From contig NW_004797551.1 in the NCBI RefSeq assembly GCF_000002075.1, positions 75,992 to 139,991 of the forward strand: DNA of 64,000 bases, read 5' to 3'. The stretch comes from Aplysia californica. Taxonomy: Eukaryota; Mollusca; Gastropoda; Aplysiida; Aplysiidae. Position 1 is the stretch's first letter, and each line of letters starts with the position of its first letter. The notes under the pieces are model-generated. The model worked only from the letters and a program-made list of their open reading frames with translations. It was not told the origin of the DNA and ran no database searches. Below are positions 27,301 through 32,425 of the stretch, one piece after another. The position numbers and the translations under genes are program-made.

Positions 27301-30300
27301 ACTCTTTCTTCAATGTGTTGTCTATGGGCTATCTATGTGTATTCATCTCATTTGTCACCTTTTTTTTGGTTTTTTTTGGAAAGAATTAAAAAATGTTTTA
27401 TCAAAATGATCTCTATTCAGAGGATGTTGTCACTGTTTTGTTGATGGTTTCAGATTGTATCTTATTCATTGCTTTATTTGTCGTACCGATGTTCCATATA
27501 ATATTGTTGTTCACTCGGTTGATTTTGCGTTTTTGGTATAGTGTTGCTTTCAGTATCGTATAGTATAGTGGTTGTTTTATGCTGAAAGAGAGGCACTGTA
27601 ATATATTATTTAATGTGTGTGTTCATCTTTCCATGCTAGTTATGTAGTGAGTGGGAGTTTTCAGACTATGTAGTAAAGATTACAATTTAAATGTGAGTGG
27701 TTTGACGGCACCACTGGTAGGTCCTACTTTCCTTCCTTCCTTCCCTCCTTTGTTTCTGTCTAGCTGTCTTGCCTTTACCCTGCACTATATTACTATTATC
27801 GTATTGATAAACTTCTCTTTACTCGAACTCATACTTTTAGCAAGGGACTTTGTCGTTGTCTTTGTATGTCATGGTTGCAGGCAGAAAATGACAGACAAAA
27901 GGGAAAGTCAGTTAGCAACTGGGCATGATATGTGAGGCCTGCTGATCAAATGAGTAACTCTCGCAATCCACAAATGGAGGTATTTGGCCAAAAATCAACA
28001 TTAGGTTCAAATTTGTAGATTTTCTATTGATGCCATATTCTTTAAGTATAAGTCTTTTATGATTTTATACTTATAAATTGTAAAAACTTCAGCTATAAGC
28101 GTGACGTATTTTTTTCCTAAGGTCTCGAATCCGAGAAGTTACTCATTTTGTCGGCACCCTTCACATATGCAAAAAAGGACCATGTCAAAACTGCCCTCCA
28201 AAAATTAAAATGTTAAGAAATGAGATTCTGCTACTGCTTTTTGTATCAGAAAAACTTTTTAAAAAATCAACATCCCAAACTATCATATAGATTACTGTAT
28301 TACTCGTATAATGTGGCAACACATGATGGAAGAATAAATGAGACCAATACAGTCAAAATTGTCCAAGACGGTCACCCAGAGTGGAAGAGAAAAGTGGTTG
28401 CCTTAGCTGAACTATTGGACAGTTTCATTAAAGTCGAGAAAACACCCCCCACCCCCCCCCCCCCCCCCCCCCCAACAAATTGTTGAGAGTGGCCGTTTGT
28501 GCATGTGATTGTCTTGGACAGGTGGCTGTCTGTTAGAGCAGGTTTGACTGTATTTTTATATCCCTTCGCCCATCAGGAAAAATAAAAAGGACCTGCTTCA
28601 GAGAGCAGAGAAAAAAAAAATGCATGGTTGTATGGATGTCTGGATAGTACCCAGGCCCATCTTTGCTTGTTGTATCACATGTTTTCATTCATCATTCATT
28701 CATTCATTTATTCGCGGCACCTTTGGTTTGTTTTTCTTTCACTTTTTTTCTTCCATGTTTCCGTCAGCTTTACATTTTGTACACGCGGTGCTGCCTCTTC
28801 TGGTGTCTTCCTGTATATCAATATTCTGTTGCGCTTAATGGCGCTGTCAAAGAATTTGAGAAGTAACATTTTAATAGACAAAGAGGAAAAAATAATGAGT
28901 ATATATTATGCGCATTGTCTACCCAACATTTTGGCAAATCTATTTTTTCATTTTTCCCCCCTCTCCTCCAAGCTCCCCTTTACTTTTGATCTTTGTGGTT
29001 TTTATTTCTATTTTTTCCGCTCGTTTTTGTCTATTGCTTTTGTGGATGTGACTTGAATTCTTTGTAAGCAGTGGCTTTATTTTTGCATATAGTAAAAAGT
29101 TTCTCTCTCAGGAATTTGAAAGCTGAATTTATGAAAGTTACAATACTCTTTTGCTGTCGACTGATGTGTTGAATAGTTTTTTTTTTTTTTTTTTAACTTG
29201 TATGGAGATTCATAACTGATATTTATGTTAGAGAACAGACTTGAACTGCTAAATAAATTTTTAAAAATAAAAATGAGATGGACATACCAGAGTCTGTAGT
29301 GTATGTTACAGTGTCAGGGTAGCGCGGTTGAGTTGAAATCAGTCATTAAGCGCAAACAGAATATTGTAGGAGAAGATGCCAGCATGGACGATGAAAGCCC
29401 CCCACCCCACCCTGGGAGAAGGGCCGTGTTAAAGTGTGTGTGTATGCCCGGCGCGTTCGCGGTCACTTCGCTTTGGCGGGGAAACCAGTTCTCTGTGGCT
29501 GCGGCCTCTGGATTTGCCCCCCCTTTTGTGCAGATTTTTAAAGTAGTAGAAAGGAACGGAAAAGCGTGGGAAGTTCTGAGATGATTTTAAAAAAGTAAGT
29601 CGGTGGTGGGTCTGCTTTACCACATTTTGTTGTGTGCTTACAACATTTTATTTGAGAGTACTGTTTTTTTTATTTTTTATTTATTTATTTTCCTGTGAGT
29701 GCCCCGTCTTACTAGAATAAAATCTTTTTGCATGCCTTTTTCATTGAATGTCAGTACTTTTGTTAAAAATCCCCATGCTCTCCCTTAGAGTTTTTTCCTC
29801 CCGATTAGCAGAGCTTTTAACATAAGTTGCACATGCTGACGTTGAAAGTAAAAAAAAGAAAAAAAGAAAAGCAATAGGAAAGTTGATTAACAGAATGTAT
29901 GTTTCCCTATTAACGCCTTTGAAATGGTAACACCCAATTGTTTTAGATATCAGATGTTGAGAGTAGAAAGGAGAAAAATAGTTGAGCTGATTTTTTGTTT
30001 TGTCGATGTCCTAGTTGAAATTTAACACACTAGTCTGCAGCAAAGGAGTTAAACTTGTGACTTGTTTATTAATCACTTTTTCGATTTTCTTAAAGTGAGG
30101 AATGCACAATTATTTTTGTTTTGGTCCTTTCTTTTCTTATAACAAAGAATGACTTCTTTTGTGGACCTTAATAATAGTACATGTAGTAGAGTTAACAGCT
30201 GTGAGATTTGTCCAAAGAAATTAAAAATCAAAGCATGTTTTTACCTATCTTTCCTGTATCGTCCCTCCCCCCCCTCCAACCCTAGTGCATCTGACATCTT

Positions 30301-31003
30301 TCTGATCTGGTGGACTGGATGTTTTGTTGACCTCTGCATGCACTGATAACTAAGGCTTGGATGACATTTGATTATCCAAATTTTATAGTTTTAAGTGAAG
30401 TTGTGCATTCCTCTATTACAAGTGTGTGGCCAAATTCAAGTTTTATTAAGAAAGTCAGCAATATTCTATAATAAATGAGAAATTGGTTCACTTAAAAGTT
30501 TCATTTATGAAAAACACTGACTAGACTATAGATGTAATAGAAGCTAGTATTTAGAACCAGGCATGAGAAATTTTCTTAAAATTAAAATGGAACATTTTTA
30601 TTTTTGCTCTCTCAGTTTGAGATGGTTAGCTCTTAAGTAAGGTTAATTTTGGCTTTCGACCTGATTTTTTGCCAAATGATTATGATTTCACTTTAAATCT
30701 TTCATCTTTTACATTTTTATATATATATCAACTTTGTCACATGCTTATATGATCCTGGTCACATCCCAAAATACTTGTTTGTCACCTTTAGAGAGGATGA
30801 TTTGGTACGTCTGTTTGTAGTAATGTTGGCTCTCCCCTGCTTTGTCCCCAGGAGCCAATACAGAGCCCTCGGGGGATGCAGCAACGGCTGCGGAGAGAAC
30901 CCCGGCCCTAGGGAGCCAGGGGGGAGCAGCCAGCAGCCACAGCGGGGATCCCGCGGCGGCAAAAAGCAGCGACGGCAGCGAGCCAATAAGCGCCGGAGAC
31001 TGA
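1993..31003 (+). CDS. SMARCE1: SMARCE1 (BAF57), HMG-box subunit of the SWI/SNF (BAF) complex; whole coding region in 15 exons
   Basis: This is a nuclear DNA-binding subunit of SWI/SNF (BAF) chromatin remodellers. Coding segments are 1993-2044, 2591-2634, 4678-4761, 5975-5995, 6393-6467, 14619-14750, 16012-16081, 17531-17604, 17995-18049, 20059-20231, 21337-21438, 22588-22905, 23763-23807, 24591-24777 and 30852-31003. All junctions are GT/AG with matching phase, giving 527 residues against 411 in human. Family landmarks are the [20 protein letters not shown] block, the HMG box (about residues 80-148, with [11 protein letters not shown] and MWRDL), [34 protein letters not shown] and a Lys/Glu-rich coiled coil. 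The C-terminal half is longer than in vertebrates, with poly-Gln and Pro/Ala/Ser/Thr-rich stretches. The ATG has A at -3 and G at +4. No in-frame stop precedes it within the same exon, so a longer N-terminus is not excluded. Introns are packed with SINE-A and MITE copies. Identity is very secure; the exact N-terminus is less so. Confidence 0.97.
2591..2634 (+). CDS. SMARCE1: SMARCE1 exon 2
   Basis: A 44-nt exon between a TTCTACAG acceptor and a GTATGT donor. With one base from the previous exon it encodes [15 protein letters not shown], Ser/Thr/Pro-rich like the N-terminus of other SMARCE1 proteins. It ends in phase 0. Confidence 0.88.
3318..3484 (+). mobile_element. SINE-A copy inserted in a (GA)n tract
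   Basis: The head begins GGGTTGGTGCTCTGG and the tail ends AAACCTAAAACTAAAAA. (GA)n flanks both sides and could be the target duplication. The sequence between the GGCACTTATATGG motif and the terminal GTAAAACC is shortened. Confidence 0.85.
4143..4480 (+). mobile_element. Old SINE-A remnants
   Basis: A degenerate body (TCCCATCAAACATCTGACATC, TATTACTCTTGAG) is followed by a second tail, TAATATGACCTTATGCAGTTGCG at about 4415-4450 and then CCGTAAAACAC. Both are eroded and have no clear target duplication. Confidence 0.6.
4678..4761 (+). CDS. SMARCE1: SMARCE1 exon 3
   Basis: An 84-nt phase-0 exon beginning [18 protein letters not shown] and ending at GTGAGT. It corresponds to the vertebrate STPGFVGYNPYSHL region. 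The polypyrimidine tract before its CAG acceptor is weak, so the 5' edge is less certain than the 3' edge. Confidence 0.85.
5003..5442 (-). mobile_element. Family F TIR element
   Basis: GCATGGTGCAAGGTGCTCGTC at the left and TTGACGAGCGCCTGATTCCAC then TGTCTCGTGACA at the right. The interior contains GGCGACCATTTTCTTGCTAA and a (CA)n run. Confidence 0.7.
5576..5893 (+). mobile_element. Family M MITE with internal insertion
   Basis: Left CAGTCAAACGTGTCTGAG, TAGTCACCCATTGTGGAGG; right GGACAGGTGGCCGG ... GCAGGTTTGATTG. About 150 bp of unrelated sequence lies near 5640-5790. Confidence 0.65.
5975..5995 (+). CDS. SMARCE1: SMARCE1 exon 4, 21-nt microexon
   Basis: A 21-nt exon encoding SSKSSGQ lies between TTATTTCAG and GTGAGT. 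It is in phase 0 on both sides, so inclusion or skipping keeps the frame. It lies just before the conserved proline-rich block. Confidence 0.85.
6393..6467 (+). CDS. SMARCE1: SMARCE1 exon 5, proline-rich block and start of the HMG box
   Basis: A 75-nt phase-0 exon encoding SEGRL followed by [20 protein letters not shown], nearly identical to vertebrate BAF57. The acceptor is CGATTTCAG and the donor GTAATC. The following intron is 8.15 kb, the longest in the gene. Confidence 0.97.
7909..8116 (+). mobile_element. SINE-A copy
   Basis: Head GTGGGTGGGTAGCTGGTGCTC and tail GCGCTTATATGACC ... ACAAAAACTAAAAAG, with T-rich expansion in the middle. Confidence 0.85.
8218..8387 (+). mobile_element. SINE-A copy
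   Basis: Starts near GGTTAGCAGGTGCTCTGG and ends TCTTATTAAAACAAAATC. The tail hairpin is eroded (GCGCTTATACGACA / GCAAGCGTGG). Confidence 0.8.
8394..8612 (+). mobile_element. Two partial SINE-A copies
   Basis: 8394-8455 holds only the TCTCATGTAACACCTGTAATC segment. 8472-8612 lacks the head but keeps the body and the tail (CACTTATATGACC ... TGTAAGTGCTGTAAAACTG). Three related copies sit within 700 bp here. Confidence 0.7.
11668..11853 (+). mobile_element. SINE-A copy
   Basis: Head GTGGGTGGTTTTGGGGG and tail ending AAACCTAAAAAACAG. It is flanked by AGCTGTT at 11661-11667 and 11859-11865; the match runs to AGCTGTTGTGG if the first bases of the head are counted. Confidence 0.85.
12588..12760 (+). 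mobile_element. tRNA-derived SINE (family T), diverged
   Basis: GGTGAAGTGGTTACTTAGGC head, CCAAGTTCAG B-box remnant and a TGCCAGGATGTTGTATCTCTC motif shared with the family. Confidence 0.55.
13152..13330 (+). mobile_element. tRNA-derived SINE (family T)
   Basis: CCAGCGTGGTGTAGTGGACAG head with A-box TGGTGTAGTGG; B-box TATTCGATTCTAG; then ACTGAGTATCTTGGGG. The 3' portion is diverged. Confidence 0.7.
13887..14065 (+). mobile_element. SINE-A copy (5' truncated)
   Basis: Begins AAGTGCTCTGGTGTGGTTTGC and ends GCAAGTGCCGTAAAACTC with the ACTAAAACTAAA tail. The first dozen bases of the head are missing. Confidence 0.85.
14287..14575 (+). mobile_element. SINE-A copy followed by a second SINE-A 3' half
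   Basis: 14287-14462 is full (GTGGGTGGTTGGCTGGTGCTC ... AAAACTCTTACTAAAACTT). 14465-14575 repeats only the 3' half, ending about 45 bases before SMARCE1 exon 6. Confidence 0.8.
14619..14750 (+). CDS. SMARCE1: SMARCE1 exon 6, core of the HMG box
   Basis: A 132-nt phase-0 exon carrying [20 protein letters not shown] and then [20 protein letters not shown], the second and third helices of the HMG box. Acceptor CCACGCAG and donor GTAAGG. It is more GC-rich than the flanking introns. Confidence 0.98.
15221..15960 (-). mobile_element. 740-bp TIR DNA transposon carrying a MADF-type reading frame
   Basis: Inverted ends at 15221-15262 and 15919-15960 share ACTTGCTCGCGATAAAAGCG-like sequence (one mismatch between ends) and CACAAAGAGA. 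AGCGAGCG motifs repeat inside both ends. A reverse-strand frame at 15510-15677 encodes a MADF-like segment. The target duplication is unclear. MADF/Myb-like second proteins are known in PIF/Harbinger-type transposons, but the termini do not prove that assignment. Confidence 0.75.
15510..15677 (-). pseudogene. MADF-domain fragment of the TIR element
   Basis: ATG at 15677 (reverse strand) begins [11 protein letters not shown], followed by one in-frame TAA, then [19 protein letters not shown] and [13 protein letters not shown], and ends at TAA 15512-15510. The WDK..xDxxNRYVVxxAWxxIGEEL pattern is that of MADF (Myb-like) DNA-binding domains, of which only the N-terminal half is present. GTAAAG at the end could be a splice donor, so the frame may be one exon. 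It is broken by one internal stop. Confidence 0.6.
16012..16081 (+). CDS. SMARCE1: SMARCE1 exon 7, end of the HMG box
   Basis: A 70-nt exon encoding [19 protein letters not shown] and then IAAK, matching the AYHNSPAY signature that ends the BAF57 HMG box. Acceptor TATTTTCAG, donor GTGAGA, phase 1. It begins only about 50 bp after the right end of a TIR element in the preceding intron. Confidence 0.97.
16377..16680 (+). mobile_element. Compound SINE-A array
   Basis: Head GGGTGATTGGCAGGTGCTCTGG, then two body/tail segments, one with the ATATGACTTTATG tail and one ending GTGTTGAAAGTGCCGTAA. It looks like one copy interrupted by or fused with another. Confidence 0.7.
16858..17208 (-). mobile_element. 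Family M MITE (Tc1/pogo-like) split by SINE-A
   Basis: Left end CAGTCGAACC ... CAGCCACCTGTC after TA at 16856-16857; right end GTCTTGGACAATTTTGACTG. A SINE-A copy with its 11-bp duplication interrupts it. Confidence 0.75.
16898..17059 (+). mobile_element. SINE-A copy inserted in a Tc1/pogo-like MITE
   Basis: Target duplication AAAGATAATCA at 16887-16897 and 17060-17070. The tail hairpin region is shortened. Flanking sequence on both sides belongs to the MITE at 16858-17208. Confidence 0.9.
17237..17470 (+). mobile_element. SINE-A copy plus extra tail fragment
   Basis: The full copy runs to about 17400 (GGGTGGTTGGCATGTGCTC ... GTAAGTGCCATAAAATGC). A second tail (GCTTGTATGACCTTATGCTC ... GCGAGCGCTGTAAAATTC) follows at 17415-17465, just upstream of SMARCE1 exon 8. 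Confidence 0.75.
17531..17604 (+). CDS. SMARCE1: SMARCE1 exon 8
   Basis: A 74-nt exon, entered in phase 1 and leaving in phase 0, that encodes an acidic then proline-rich linker ([20 protein letters not shown]). Acceptor ACAATTTCAG, donor GTAAGT. Confidence 0.92.
17995..18049 (+). CDS. SMARCE1: SMARCE1 exon 9
   Basis: A 55-nt exon encoding [18 protein letters not shown]. It corresponds to the vertebrate MSIQPAEDPDD segment. Acceptor CCAATCTAG, donor GTGAGT, leaving in phase 1. Confidence 0.93.
18490..19490 (+). mobile_element. SINE-A copy split by an 828-bp TIR element
   Basis: The SINE body runs 18490-18640 and its tail resumes at 19469 (ACTACTAAAACTCAG). The intervening element duplicated ACTACT. 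Removing the element restores the normal GTAAAACTACTAAAACT tail. Confidence 0.85.
18641..19468. mobile_element. 828-bp TIR DNA transposon, 6-bp target duplication
   Basis: The ends are TAGACCTGCATGT and its complement; the match can be extended by one T of the flank. ACTACT flanks the element at 18635-18640 and 19469-19474. The interior has repeated CTAGATCTAGATCTAG blocks and two near-copies of a TATGGAGGATTCATATTCC segment. No transposase frame is seen, so it is non-autonomous. The superfamily is not assigned. Confidence 0.8.
19660..19947 (+). mobile_element. Family B element with SINE-A-type tail
   Basis: Shares with the copies at 22195 and 41700 a segment about CTTCTCTGTTGACATCCACC and a TGAGCAGAGTAA motif. 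It then ends in TGGCGCTCATATGACC ... GAGTGCCATAAAAC. It sits just upstream of SMARCE1 exon 10. Confidence 0.75.
20059..20231 (+). CDS. SMARCE1: SMARCE1 exon 10, most conserved central region
   Basis: A 173-nt exon encoding the central block from [20 protein letters not shown] through [20 protein letters not shown] to QVQSLTMHQ, aligning almost gap-free with human BAF57. Acceptor TCACACAG, donor GTTGGA, leaving in phase 0. A poly-T run follows the donor. Confidence 0.98.
20838..21126 (-). pseudogene. LINE reverse-transcriptase C-terminal fragment
   Basis: The reverse strand reads [16 protein letters not shown], then [11 protein letters not shown], typical of the segment after the RT domain in non-LTR elements (VLLYGxETW, LQxFxNRCLR). 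An apparent +1 frameshift leads into [19 protein letters not shown]. Both flanks are unrelated, so only about 290 bp survives. The clade is not assigned. It lies in a SMARCE1 intron, antisense. Confidence 0.6.
21337..21438 (+). CDS. SMARCE1: SMARCE1 exon 11, coiled-coil start
   Basis: A 102-nt phase-0 exon encoding a charged helix ([20 protein letters not shown], then a [14 protein letters not shown] segment) that continues the BAF57 coiled coil. Acceptor TCTTTCAG, donor GTTTGT. Confidence 0.97.
22195..22494 (+). mobile_element. Family B element with SINE-A-type tail
   Basis: GGGAACTGCTGCTTTTCTTTC, GCTATTTCCGGGGTGCC, GACATCCACCCCTTGGCGC and then the common tail. The family head has no recognised tRNA boxes. 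Confidence 0.75.
22509..22607 (+). repeat. 50-bp tandem duplication over a SMARCE1 splice acceptor
   Basis: Two copies start at 22511 and 22561, identical over 47 bases including TTTCCCTTTCTCGCAG and the first 20 bases of exon 12. Confidence 0.97.
22588..22905 (+). CDS. SMARCE1: SMARCE1 exon 12, coiled coil plus poly-Gln; duplicated acceptor
   Basis: A 318-nt phase-0 exon that opens [17 protein letters not shown], matching vertebrate LCGLKVEVDMEKIA. It then runs into a Gln/Glu/Arg-rich helix, ends a Gln-rich stretch with nine consecutive Gln, and continues into an acidic and proline-rich segment with [11 protein letters not shown] 50-bp tandem duplication places a second copy of the acceptor plus the first 20 bases of the exon just upstream (CAG ending at 22537). 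Only the downstream acceptor (CAG ending at 22587) keeps the SMARCE1 frame. Donor GTAAGC. Confidence 0.96.
23141..23320 (+). mobile_element. SINE-A copy with 14-bp target duplication
   Basis: Full length with the GGCGCAC/GAGCGCC tail. TTGATATAATTTTG is repeated at 23127-23140 and 23321-23334; the last G may be shared with the element. Confidence 0.92.
23385..23705 (+). mobile_element. Older SINE-A copy hosting a younger one
   Basis: The older copy is split: 23385-23444 and 23633-23705 (tail GTTGCAAGTTCTGTAAAAC). A younger copy at 23445-23621 is flanked by CTCTCTAGTAG at 23434-23444 and 23622-23632. The younger has the GCGCTC tail and the older the GGCACCT type. Confidence 0.9.
23763..23807 (+). 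CDS. SMARCE1: SMARCE1 exon 13
   Basis: A 45-nt phase-0 exon encoding [15 protein letters not shown]. Acceptor TTTTTTCCAG, donor GTGAGT. It can be skipped without changing frame. The residues are low-complexity, so support comes from the splice sites and phase. Confidence 0.82.
23943..24110 (+). mobile_element. SINE-A copy
   Basis: Starts GGTAGGCAGGTGCACTGG and ends TTGCAAGTGCCATAAAACTC with an AAAATTAAAG tail. GGCACTT/AAGTGCC hairpin subfamily. Confidence 0.8.
24287..24450 (+). mobile_element. SINE-A copy
   Basis: Starts TGGTTGGTGGGTGCTCTGG. The tail is eroded (TTACACTTACATGACTTGTG). It ends about 140 bases before SMARCE1 exon 14. Confidence 0.8.
24591..24777 (+). CDS. SMARCE1: SMARCE1 exon 14
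   Basis: A 187-nt exon, GC-rich against AT-rich flanks, encoding a Pro/Ala/Ser/Thr-rich tail ([17 protein letters not shown] ... [14 protein letters not shown]). Acceptor TTTCTCCAG, donor GTGAGT, phase 1. The phase matches both the terminal exon at 30852 and the zinc-finger-locus exon at 44154. Confidence 0.9.
26025..26305 (-). mobile_element. Family F element, partial
   Basis: GGGGAAATCAGATGCTCG end, AGAAGCAGGCATTTTTCCC, and CCTTGGCAGCCATTTTCTTG. The other end is missing. Confidence 0.6.
26543..26765 (+). mobile_element. tRNA-derived SINE (family T)
   Basis: Head AAGCGCCTATGGTGTAAATG, B-box GAGTTCAATTCC, core CTGGGATC ... CATGACAGGCATGG and tail TAAATTGTGTAGATAGAGG. About 220 bp. Confidence 0.75.
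27005..27195 (+). mobile_element. Family M MITE, diverged
   Basis: ACTGTCGAAATTGTCCAAGAC at the left and GTGGCCGTTTGTACTGG ... TTAGAGCAAGATTTTA at the right. Confidence 0.6.
27705..27845 (+). repeat. Family C short repeat
   Basis: Related segments occur at about 14105-14270, 24165-24240, 24440-24545 and 36785-36865. They share GTAGGTCCTAC-like heads, TCTGTCTGTCTTGCC and a TGTGCTTCTCTGTACTC motif. Boundaries are uncertain. Confidence 0.5.
28350..28550 (+). mobile_element. Family M MITE, TA-flanked
   Basis: CAGTCAAAATTGTCCAAGAC at the left, GCAGGTTTGACTG at the right, with TA at 28348-28349 and 28551-28552. The interior has ATTGGACAGTTTCATTAAAG and a poly-C run. TA duplication and CAGTYRAA ends suggest the Tc1/mariner/pogo superfamily. 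Confidence 0.8.
30852..31003 (+). CDS. SMARCE1: SMARCE1 terminal coding exon 15
   Basis: Entered in phase 1 after GTCCCCAG, it encodes an Ala/Ser/Gly-rich tail ending [13 protein letters not shown], with TGA at 31001-31003. A CT-rich 3' UTR follows. I found no AATAAA within the next 700 bases, so the poly(A) site is not placed. The frame is fixed by the phase of exon 14; other frames of this GC-rich stretch are also open but do not fit that phase. Confidence 0.85.
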
Positions 31004-31819
31004 GCCAGCCGGAGGCTTTTGACTTGCTGTCCTTTGCAGACCTCTGACCTACTTTTCTTTTTCTTTTCTTTTCCTTTCCTTTCCTTTTGTTTTCTTTTTT
31101 TTTCTGTCTTTTTTTTTTTTAGTGTGTAGGAAGAGGAGGAGGTTAAGGAGGGGATGTTAAAAGATGGAGGTAGACATGCCGTGTTTGGTCTGTGAAAGTT
31201 GTGAGGAAGAGGTGATAGATGGAAATTCAGACAGGAGTTGTAACACCTCGTGCTTCATATTAATCCAGATACTTTATGAAAGAGTTTTAAAGTTGAAAAA
31301 ACATATTGCGGCCTCTGTGCTTTCTTGTCGTATCTCCATTTTTAATAACAGTGAAAACAGTTCATAACAAAGAGGGAAGTAGTCATATTTTCCACCAAAA
31401 AAACCAAACAAAAACGGAGAAAGAACTGAGGTGACGATATGGTGATATTAGACACCACATCACTTTTGCGATGCTTCAGTTCGTGAAAGAACATGGTGGT
31501 GTGAGGCCAGAGTTTTGGCCAGCCAAGCACTGCGGTGAGAATGAACGTTTGCATTGTTACACCATACTCGTATATATATAAGCGAAATACGTTGTAACAG
31601 TAAGCTCTGAGGACTCTGCCCTCCTACCTGTATGAAGAGGTGCTGGGAAAACTGAAAATGTTTCTGAGTGCCCAAGGGTTGGCTGGGTTACTGATAGTTG
31701 TAAAGTGCATAGAGCTTGTTGCAGAACATGTACAGTGGAGTCCGCCCTCAGAAATCTCTCGGACCGCCTGATTTTCTTCGGTGTAGCCTTATTTTTAGTT
31801 TAGAAGAGGGTTGTTCGTA

Positions 31820-32425
31820 GGGTGGTTGGCGGGTGCTCTGGCATTTTTACTTCTTTCTTTTCTAACAAACACCTATTGTTCTTTGTTTCTCTCCTACTTC
31901 TTTGTGTTTGTTACTTTCTTGTACCACGTCTAATCTTTGTCACATTTGTGTCACGGCCCAGTGGAATCGGGCGCTCGTCAATTTTTGGGCATGTGGAGTT
32001 ATTGGTATCATCTGAAAGCTGTTTTATTTGCCTTGCTTTTGATGAAAAAAATATTCATTTATCTTAAATACTTGTCAAGATATTGGTGATTGAAGAAGAT
32101 GAGGGTGGCCTAGCTTCAGAGGAAAAATTAGCAAGAAAATGGCTGCCAAAGAGTTATTTCCTTAGCTGGAGAGTCCGTGGAAATTGAAAACTTACATCTT
32201 GTATGACTTTAATCAACATTTTTCAGTAAAATACACTCAGAACTGTGTTTTTAATGGGCATGAAAGGTGTTGAGCCAAAAAAAACAAAAATTCAGTAAAA
32301 ATTCCTAAACCTGCTGTAGAATGCCAGTTTCTTGACTTTCATTATTTTGACAAGTGCCTGATTTCACCATGCTGCCTCCCATATGTGACTTTATGCTGTT
32401 GCAAGTGCTGAAACTAAAAATCCCT
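31820..32425 (+). mobile_element. SINE-A copy split by a MITE
   Basis: The 5' part (31820-31950) ends at TCTAATCTTTGTCACA. The tail resumes at about 32375 (CATATGACTTTATGCTGTTGC). The gap holds the TIR element at 31961-32368. A further tail-only fragment lies at 32425-32490. Confidence 0.8.
31961..32368 (+). mobile_element. Family F TIR element, about 410 bp, inside a SINE-A copy
   Basis: Left GTGGAATCGGGCGCTCGTCAA (31961-31981) and right TTGACAAGTGCCTGATTTCAC (32348-32368) are imperfect inverted repeats of 21 bp. Relatives: 5003-5442 (opposite direction), 26025-26305, about 36310-36725 and 50944-51145. All share a CCAAACTTTGGCAGCCATTT-like core. Confidence 0.75.

Larger units (their letters stand above)
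24778..30851 (+). other. SMARCE1 intron 14, SINE-A-free
   Basis: Contains (CA)n at 25,300, a partial family F element, a family T SINE, two family M MITEs, a family C repeat, poly-C and poly-T runs. No SINE-A copy is seen in 6 kb. No further exon recognised. Confidence 0.6.

Noticed and set aside
29303-29584. 93-codon open frame in intron 14
   Set aside because: No domain, no convincing splice acceptor or donor pair, flanked by plain intron sequence.
30759-31047. Alternative frames of the last SMARCE1 exon (Arg-rich on +, Pro-rich on -)
   Set aside because: They do not match the phase-1 donor of exon 14 and arise from GC richness.
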